Positions 59,008 to 64,000 of a DNA stretch of 64,000 bases are shown in pieces. The position numbers were made by a program, and so were the translations under genes. The stretch's first letter is position 1; each line of letters starts with the position of its first letter. Origin of the DNA: JAFDWR01 sp038216655 (lineage in GTDB: Bacteria; Armatimonadota; Fimbriimonadia; Fimbriimonadales; Fimbriimonadaceae). Under the pieces are notes generated by a model. That model saw only the letters and a program-made list of their open reading frames with translations, made no database searches and was not told the origin of the DNA. The DNA lies in the NCBI GenBank assembly GCA_038216655.1, contig JBBQPZ010000011.1, positions 62,001 through 126,000 of the forward strand, in the 5' to 3' direction.

Positions 59008-59643
59008 ATGAAAAAAATGCTACAGGGAATCCTGGGCACCAAGGTCGGCATGACCCATCTCTTTACGGATGATGGGCGGATGGTTCCGGTTACCGTTATT
59101 CAAGCGGGACCCGTATACATCACGCAGATCAAGACCCAAGAAATTGACAACTACACCGCCGTTCAGGTCGGTTTCGGCGAGGCGAAGGACAAGCACTTGA
59201 CCTTCCCCAAGTACGGCCATCTGAAGAAGGCGGGCGTCGGCAAGAATCTGCGCACTCTGCGCGAGTTCCGTGTCGATGCCACCGATGGAATTGAGCTGGG
59301 CCAAGAGTTCAAGGCGGATATCTTCGCCGAGGGCGACAAGGTCACCGTGACGGGCGACAGCAAAGGCCGCGGTTTCGCGGGCGGCGTGAAGCGCTATCAC
59401 TTTAAGGGTCAGCACATGACCCACGGCTACATGACTCACCGACGCCCGCTCTCGAGCGGTGCAACGGGTCCGCAGCGCGTCTTCAAGGGCGTCCGCAAGC
59501 CGGGTCACATGGGCGACGCTCAGGTGACGCAGAAGGGCCTCAAGGTCGTGAAGGTCGACGCCGAGCGAAATCTGATCCTCGTCGATGGCAGCGTGCCCGG
59601 TCCGAACGGCGCGCTCGTGGTCATCAACAAGGCGGCGAGATAA
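59008..59643 (+). CDS. rplC: Ribosomal protein L3
   Basis: 211 residues; a primary 23S rRNA-binding protein. GILGTKVGMTHLFTDDGRMV at the start, FKGQHMTHGYMTHRRPLSSG and TGPQRVFKGVRKPGHMGDAQ are the conserved loop that reaches the peptidyl-transferase centre. Two ATGs (59008 and 59017) are possible; the second has better spacing from AGGTGA. In most bacteria rpsJ lies just upstream, but here the upstream neighbour is on the other strand. Confidence 0.97.
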   Translation: MKKMLQGILGTKVGMTHLFTDDGRMVPVTVIQAGPVYITQIKTQEIDNYTAVQVGFGEAKDKHLTFPKYGHLKKAGVGKNLRTLREFRVDATDGIELGQEFKADIFAEGDKVTVTGDSKGRGFAGGVKRYHFKGQHMTHGYMTHRRPLSSGATGPQRVFKGVRKPGHMGDAQVTQKGLKVVKVDAERNLILVDGSVPGPNGALVVINKAAR

Positions 59644-59645
59644 CC

Positions 59646-60302
59646 ATGGCCAATATCGAAGTTAAGAACAAGGCTGGAAAGTCCGTTGGCAAGCATGAGC
59701 TGAGCACGGCGATCACCACCGCGAACCCGTCAATGACGACGGTTCATCGCGCGGTGGTCGCTGAGGAAGCCAACAAGCGCCAGGGCACCCAGAGCGCCAA
59801 GACCCGAAGCGAAGTTCGGGGCGGCGGTCGCAAGCCGTACAAGCAGAAGAAGACCGGTAACGCCCGACAGGGTACGGTCTCCGCTCCGCACTACACCCAT
59901 GGCGGTATGGCGATGGCGGTCAAGCCGCGCGATTACACCAAGGGCCTCAACAAGAAGGAGCGCATTCAGGCGATCCTCGGCGCGCTCAACGAGAAGGTCG
60001 TCAAGGGCGACCTGATCCTCGCGGACAGCATCGTGTTCGCCGAGCCGAAGACCAAGGAAGCGAGCAGCATGCTCGTCGCCCTCGGGGTGGACAACGTCCG
60101 CCGCGTACTGATCATCCTGCCGAAATACGACGAAGTCACGCTCAAGTGCTTCCGCAACATTCCCCAGGTCACGGTGCGCACCGCCCCGTCGAATGAGGAA
60201 GGCGCGAAGACGCAGGCGTTCTCTGCTCGCGACGTCATCGTGGCTCACAAGGTCGTCATCGCCCAGGAAGCCCTGGCGAAGATTGAGGAGGTCTGGGCTT
60301 AA
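59646..60302 (+). CDS. rplD: Ribosomal protein L4
   Basis: 218 residues. The conserved tunnel loop region reads QGTQSAKTRSEVRGGGRKPY then KQKKTGNARQGT, and MAVKPRDYTKGLNKKERIQA with VLIILPKYDEVTLKCFRNIP follow. L4 lines the exit tunnel; in enteric bacteria it also represses its own operon, which is not testable here. It begins 2 bases after rplC ends. Confidence 0.97.
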   Translation: MANIEVKNKAGKSVGKHELSTAITTANPSMTTVHRAVVAEEANKRQGTQSAKTRSEVRGGGRKPYKQKKTGNARQGTVSAPHYTHGGMAMAVKPRDYTKGLNKKERIQAILGALNEKVVKGDLILADSIVFAEPKTKEASSMLVALGVDNVRRVLIILPKYDEVTLKCFRNIPQVTVRTAPSNEEGAKTQAFSARDVIVAHKVVIAQEALAKIEEVWA

Positions 60303-60652
60303 TGAAGGATCCGCATAACATTATCGTCCAGCCCCACATCACGGAAAAGTCGGTCGCCCTTTCGTATGGCGACGCGAAGATCCGCGAAGAGAAAGAGCTG
60401 GTTCGCAAGTACACGTTCATCGTCGCTACGGATGCCAACAAGTTGGAGATCAAGGCCGCTCTGGAAGCGATCTACAACTCGGGCAAGAAGAAGAAGAGCG
60501 ATGACCTGATCGAGATCACTTCGGTCCGCACCATTAAGGTGCTGGGCAAGAAGCGACGTCGCGGCCAAAAGAGCGTCGGCTACCAGCCGGACCGCAAGAA
60601 GGCGATCGTGACGCTCGCGAAGGGGCAGATGCTCGAGGATTACGGAGTCTAA
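60302..60652 (+). CDS. rplW: Ribosomal protein L23
   Basis: 116 residues. IIVQPHITEKSVALSYGDAK and KYTFIVATDANKLEIKAALE, AIYNSGKK are the family core at the tunnel exit, where it docks trigger factor and SRP. KVLGKKRRRGQKSVGYQPDR is the basic rRNA-binding loop. It is longer than the usual 95-100 residues because of an insert REEKELVRK near residue 25. Start and L4 stop overlap by 1 base (TAATG). Confidence 0.96.
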   Translation: MKDPHNIIVQPHITEKSVALSYGDAKIREEKELVRKYTFIVATDANKLEIKAALEAIYNSGKKKKSDDLIEITSVRTIKVLGKKRRRGQKSVGYQPDRKKAIVTLAKGQMLEDYGV

Positions 60653-60653
60653 G

Positions 60654-61487
60654 ATGCCAACCAAAAGAATGAAACCGACCTCGCCGGGTCGTCGCTTTAT
60701 GGCGACGGCTACGTACTCCGAGGTCACCAAAGGCAAGCCGGAAAAGACCCTCCTTGCCGCCAAACCGAGTTCCGGTGGACGCAACAGCTACGGCCGCGTC
60801 ACGTCGGTCAACGTCGGTGGCGGTCACAAGCAGAAGTATCGAATCATCGACTTCAAGCGGAACAAGGACGGCATCATCGCCAAGGTCGCTTCGATCGAAT
60901 ACGATCCGAACCGCACCTGCCGCATCTGCCTGCTCCACTACATGGACGGCGAGAAGCGCTACATCCTGGCCCCGAAGGGCCTCGAAGTCGGCACGCGCAT
61001 CCAGAGCGGCGAAGGGGCGGACATCCTCCCCGGCAACTGCTTGATGCTCAAGAACGTCCCGCTCGGTACGCTCGTGCACAACATCGAGCTCCAGCCGAAC
61101 AAGGGCGGCCAGATGGTCCGTTCCGCCGGCGCATCCGCTCAGGTCATGGCTAAGGAAGGCAACTATGTCACCCTTCGTCTGCCCAGCGGCGAAATGCGAA
61201 TGGTTCACAACACGTGTAAAGCGACGATCGGCGAAGTCGGTAACGCGGAGCACGAGAACGAATCGATCGGTAAGGCCGGTAAGAACCGCAACCTCGGTCG
61301 CAAGCCCCACGTTCGCGGTGTCGTTAAGTCCCCGCGAGACCACCCGCATGGTGGTGGTGAAGCCAAGTCGCCGGTCGGCCGTAAGAAGGGCCCCGTTGAC
61401 CGCTGGGGCAACAAGGCGCTCGGTACGAAGACCCGGCACAACAAGCGAACGAATCAATACATCGTACGTCGCCGCGGTTCGAAGTAA
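60654..61487 (+). CDS. rplB: Ribosomal protein L2
   Basis: 277 residues, close to the catalytic centre of the large subunit. MKPTSPGRRFMATATYSEVT, SSGGRNSYGRVTSVNVGGGH, IEYDPNRTCRICLLHYMDGE, KGGQMVRSAGASAQVMAKEG and the essential VVKSPRDHPHGGGEAKSPVG (with the conserved His) are present. It is followed by a terminator, not by rpsS as in the standard S10 operon. Confidence 0.98.
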   Translation: MPTKRMKPTSPGRRFMATATYSEVTKGKPEKTLLAAKPSSGGRNSYGRVTSVNVGGGHKQKYRIIDFKRNKDGIIAKVASIEYDPNRTCRICLLHYMDGEKRYILAPKGLEVGTRIQSGEGADILPGNCLMLKNVPLGTLVHNIELQPNKGGQMVRSAGASAQVMAKEGNYVTLRLPSGEMRMVHNTCKATIGEVGNAEHENESIGKAGKNRNLGRKPHVRGVVKSPRDHPHGGGEAKSPVGRKKGPVDRWGNKALGTKTRHNKRTNQYIVRRRGSK

Positions 61488-61506
61488 GAGCAGCCTTAAC
61501 GTCGGG

Positions 61507-61543
61507 AAAGCCTCTGCACCCTTTAGGGTGTGGGGGCTTTTTT
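61507..61543 (+). terminator. Intrinsic terminator of the ribosomal operon
   Basis: AAAGCCTCTGCACCC pairs with GGGTGTGGGGGCTTT over a TTTA loop, with one or two internal mismatches, and runs into TTTTTT. It lies 19 bases after rplB. Confidence 0.92.
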
Positions 61544-61567
61544 GGTGTTGGGCGCTGAAGAGAAATC

Positions 61568-61852
61568 CTAGCCGCCGAACGTCGTGACCGGGTTCGAAGG
61601 CACGAACGTTTCGCCGGAAATCTGATCTCTAAATAAGTTGCGATGGCCCTTTACCGGACGGGCAAGCTTTATATAGCGGCCCAATGATGGCCGATTTACG
61701 TGCACCACCCCCGCAGCGTCCAGCATGAAGAAATCGTAATCGCCCGTTTCGGGAGGCAGAAACGGTCTGAGGTAGGCAGCTTCATTTGGAACTTGTCCCA
61801 CAAGCTTCGGGGGTAAGCCACGTGTCGCAACAACAGCCAGAAGCGCAAGCAT
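61568..61852 (-). CDS. Short protein or gene remnant of unknown function
   Basis: 94 residues starting MLALLAVVATRGLPPKLVGQ, without RBS. YLRPFLPPETGDYDFFMLDA and VVHVNRPSLGRYIKL are plausible protein sequence, and codon use fits the neighbours. A stop codon 14 codons upstream closes the frame, so it may be the tail of a decayed longer gene. The 208-base spacer upstream (61853-62060) holds two hairpins: CCAGCAGT/ACTGCTGG (61877-61909) and TGAGGCT/AGCCTCA (about 61943-61976). Confidence 0.4.
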   Translation of the reverse strand: MLALLAVVATRGLPPKLVGQVPNEAAYLRPFLPPETGDYDFFMLDAAGVVHVNRPSLGRYIKLARPVKGHRNLFRDQISGETFVPSNPVTTFGG

Positions 61853-62060
61853 TAGTGGATCATACTTCTGCTTCGCCCAGCAGTGCTTGATGTTTCAAAA
61901 TACTGCTGGCACAACGTCGTCATTTGCCATCGCAAGGTGTCTTGAGGCTAATTTCGCAGGTCTCCGTCAAGCCTCAGGACACTGGCTTCTGTCGGCTGGT
62001 ATCGGGATCGCTGAAGTGTTCTGAGGCATCGGAACACCTAAACACCTAACACCTTCTGCC

Positions 62061-63638
62061 TCACCGCACGCACATGCAGGACGACACGATGGGGGTGTCG
62101 GACTTTGCCCAGACTCTCTTGAACTCAGCAAGCGATGCTTTCGATGCGGCCGTCTGACCCTGGGCTTGCAGCGATTTCGAAAGCCCATACAGGGCCCAGC
62201 CGTTGTGGGGGAGGTTGGCGAGGTCGGCGCGGTAGACCGCCTCCGCCTCCTTGTACCGCTTCGCCTTCACCAGCACGGCACCGAGGGCGTGGCGGGTGGG
62301 CATGATCCAGTCGGGCGGCTCGTCGTAGCCCAGATTGTCCTCGGCCTTTACCGCGAGGGTGAGCTCTTGGACGGCTTGGTCGTTGTGGTCTTGGGCGAGA
62401 GCGATCTCTCCGGCGAGCATGTGGCGGCAGATCTCGACGATGGTTATGCCGGAACTCCGCCCGACTTGGCCCGTGCCCGCCGCGGGGGCGGCGGCTTCGA
62501 ACGCCTTCTGCTCAGCGAGGGCGTCGGGGAGATTTCCTTTAGCGGCAAACGCGATGCCTCTGGCGTAATGGCGTACGGCGCGGCCGAGCGGCCATGGTTG
62601 GGACGATTCCGGGATCGCGAGGATCTCATCCCAAAGCCCGAATCGAACCCGCACTTCGAGGGTCATTGGCGTGTATCCGTCGTTCGCCCGATCGACCGCC
62701 TCAAGTTTCCCCTGACGGAGTGAGGTGAACATCTTGTCGACCGCGTCCACCGCCAGCTTCCGCTGCCCGATCATCATCGCGGCGTACGCGAGCATCTCCT
62801 GGTTGTGCCTGCCGTACGGGTCGCTAAGCCCGGCGCCGGTGAGATTGGCCTTGATCGCGGCGGCGTTGGAGTCGATGGCGTCTTGCCAACGTCCGATGCG
62901 AACGTAGGTGTGGCTGGGCATGTGGACCATGTGGCTGACGCCCGGCAGAAGATTGAGGAGCCGGTCGGCGCTTGGCTCGGCCCACTCCGGATGCGGCCCG
63001 GCCTCGGCGGCGTGGATGTACATATGGAGGGCGAGGGGGTTATCGGGGGAGACCTTGAGCACGGCACGGATCGTGTCGATGATCTCGAGCGTGCCTTCCT
63101 CGGGGGTTCCGTCGCGATGCCACTGCGCCCAGGGATGAAGGTCCATCATCGACTCGGCGAAGGCCGCGCCTACGTCGGGGTCGGTGGGGAAGTTGTGCCA
63201 GACCTCCCGCATCTTGCTCGCGTAGTTTTGGTAGAGAGGGGATTGGTCGTTAGGCGGCGGGCTCTGGTATCTCAGGATCGCCGCGTTGACCAACTGCCGT
63301 TCGACCTCGCTGGCGTGAGCTTGTTTTGCCTTAGCGAGCGATTCGGTGGCTTCCTTTTCAGATTCGGAACCGATGGTCGGGGCGTTAATATCCGGCCCAT
63401 CGGCCATCGCGATGCCCCAGTACGCCATCGCGCAATCGGGATCGAGTCGCGCCGCTTCCTTAAAAGCGTCGCATGCTGCTTCCTTGTTGAACCCGTAAAG
63501 GAAGGCCAGACCTTGGTCGAAATAGGCCTGCGCTTCGACGCTTTGGGTGGTCACCGGTCGGTGGTAGTTCCCGATGCCCGTATAGTGCTTCGGCGGAGCG
63601 TGTAAAGAAAAAACGATGGCGACGGCGGCAATCAGCAT
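62061..63638 (-). CDS. Exported TPR-repeat protein
   Basis: 525 residues, signal-like start (MLIAAVAIVFSLHAPPKHYT). The ATG at 63638 has AGAGG six bases upstream. TPR helices are seen at AQAYFDQGLAFLYGFNKEAA, CDAFKEAARLDPDCAMAYWG, HTYVRIGRWQDAIDSNAAAI, FAAKGNLPDALAEQKAFEAA and AKRYKEAEAVYRADLANLPH. The segment LHMYIHAAEAGPHPEWAEPS with MVHMPSHTYVRIG, rich in His and Met, is a family hallmark that may bind metal. The tail has two Cys (SSCMCVR). It belongs to a widespread uncharacterised TPR family. Confidence 0.85.
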   Translation of the reverse strand: MLIAAVAIVFSLHAPPKHYTGIGNYHRPVTTQSVEAQAYFDQGLAFLYGFNKEAACDAFKEAARLDPDCAMAYWGIAMADGPDINAPTIGSESEKEATESLAKAKQAHASEVERQLVNAAILRYQSPPPNDQSPLYQNYASKMREVWHNFPTDPDVGAAFAESMMDLHPWAQWHRDGTPEEGTLEIIDTIRAVLKVSPDNPLALHMYIHAAEAGPHPEWAEPSADRLLNLLPGVSHMVHMPSHTYVRIGRWQDAIDSNAAAIKANLTGAGLSDPYGRHNQEMLAYAAMMIGQRKLAVDAVDKMFTSLRQGKLEAVDRANDGYTPMTLEVRVRFGLWDEILAIPESSQPWPLGRAVRHYARGIAFAAKGNLPDALAEQKAFEAAAPAAGTGQVGRSSGITIVEICRHMLAGEIALAQDHNDQAVQELTLAVKAEDNLGYDEPPDWIMPTRHALGAVLVKAKRYKEAEAVYRADLANLPHNGWALYGLSKSLQAQGQTAASKASLAEFKRVWAKSDTPIVSSCMCVR

Positions 63639-64000
63639 TGGTTACCTCTGCAAGTCAACTATAGAATGGTTCTTTAGCAAAGTGGGCAACTTCGAACAGG
63701 CGACCGCGAAATCTTTCGAGGTGGTCACGATGTCAGCGGGAACTCAGTCTTCGCCGTCTAAGGGTGTCAGCAGTTCACCCTCCAACCTCCCTCAAGGGAG
63801 GCTTTAACTCGGGTGACTACGAAGGATTGGGTAGATATCACGGCGGGAACCCAGAGCGAATAGCCACCGAGCATCGGGTTCCAAACACCTAACACTTCCG
63901 CTCTGCCCCAACGCCTCCGAACCCAACGCTCTCCCCCTAGCGCGCGGCCCATTCTAATCGGGTATATTCTTTCGGCCCGGCCCATGGCTGGGTGCAGTGC
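63639..64000. other. Spacer at the right edge without a recognised gene
   Basis: Left part: promoter side of the TPR gene (TATAGT near 63660 on the minus strand). Middle: open frames on both strands without RBS or recognisable protein. A single CACCTAACAC unit of the heptamer family lies near 63885. The last bases may be the start of a gene beyond the window. Confidence 0.5.

Noticed and set aside
63767..63985. Minus-strand 72-codon open frame at the right edge
   Set aside because: Trp/Arg/Gly-rich, no RBS, no similarity to a protein fold.

Overview
The window looks like ordinary chromosome from a GC-rich, free-living Gram-negative-type bacterium. I infer Armatimonadota (Fimbriimonas-like), mainly from the mix of gene families, the frequent GTG and TTG starts, a PEP-CTERM surface protein and the repeat-rich spacers. 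Planctomycetes or Acidobacteria-like lineages are not excluded, and a 16S or marker-gene search would settle it. No prophage, insertion sequence with a transposase, CRISPR array or plasmid function was found.

Layout. 1-5750: end of a dihydrouridine synthase gene, a membrane-anchored unknown, a small ORF with a strong ribosome-binding site, and a minus-strand rpoZ-dnaJ-prmA-rsmE group interrupted by heptamer repeats. 5751-15922: repeat-filled spacers, an RNA polymerase sigma factor, an ABC-2 exporter, CvfB, lipoprotein MsrA, a fucI / degenerate deacetylase / creatininase-family cassette, a J-like protein, and a strongly structured putative RNA ending in a textbook terminator. 15975-24217: scpA-scpB-dac-rluB operon, tRNA-Cys, a GT4 glycosyltransferase, an MFS exporter and a PEP-CTERM protein. 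24218-33679: hsp20-lon, trxA, dnaG, a primary-type sigma factor, a PRXL2-like redoxin, an inositol-monophosphatase-family enzyme and tRNA-Gly.

34031-47395 is a tightly packed nine-gene minus-strand operon. It combines an ABC-2 exporter (ATPase plus two permeases), a membrane protein with a surface domain, a coiled-coil membrane protein, a MoxR ATPase, a DUF58 protein and two VWA-domain membrane proteins. Almost every junction overlaps by a few bases, so the parts probably act as one envelope machine. It is the best candidate here for an under-described system.

47568-58895 is rich in exported proteins: di-haem peroxidase, PQQ-type sugar dehydrogenase, CAP protein, serpin, YceI and a broken DoxX under a divergent MarR, then MOSC and DUF3445 proteins. 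59008-61543 is a shortened S10-type ribosomal operon (L3-L4-L23-L2) closed by a terminator. A TPR protein ends the window.

The spacers are unusual. At least seven hold long inverted-repeat elements, one family has three copies, and one element sits inside a 7-bp tandem array like a MITE. Several spacers hold 6-9 bp tandem repeats. Functions are from recognisable motifs; no database search was possible.
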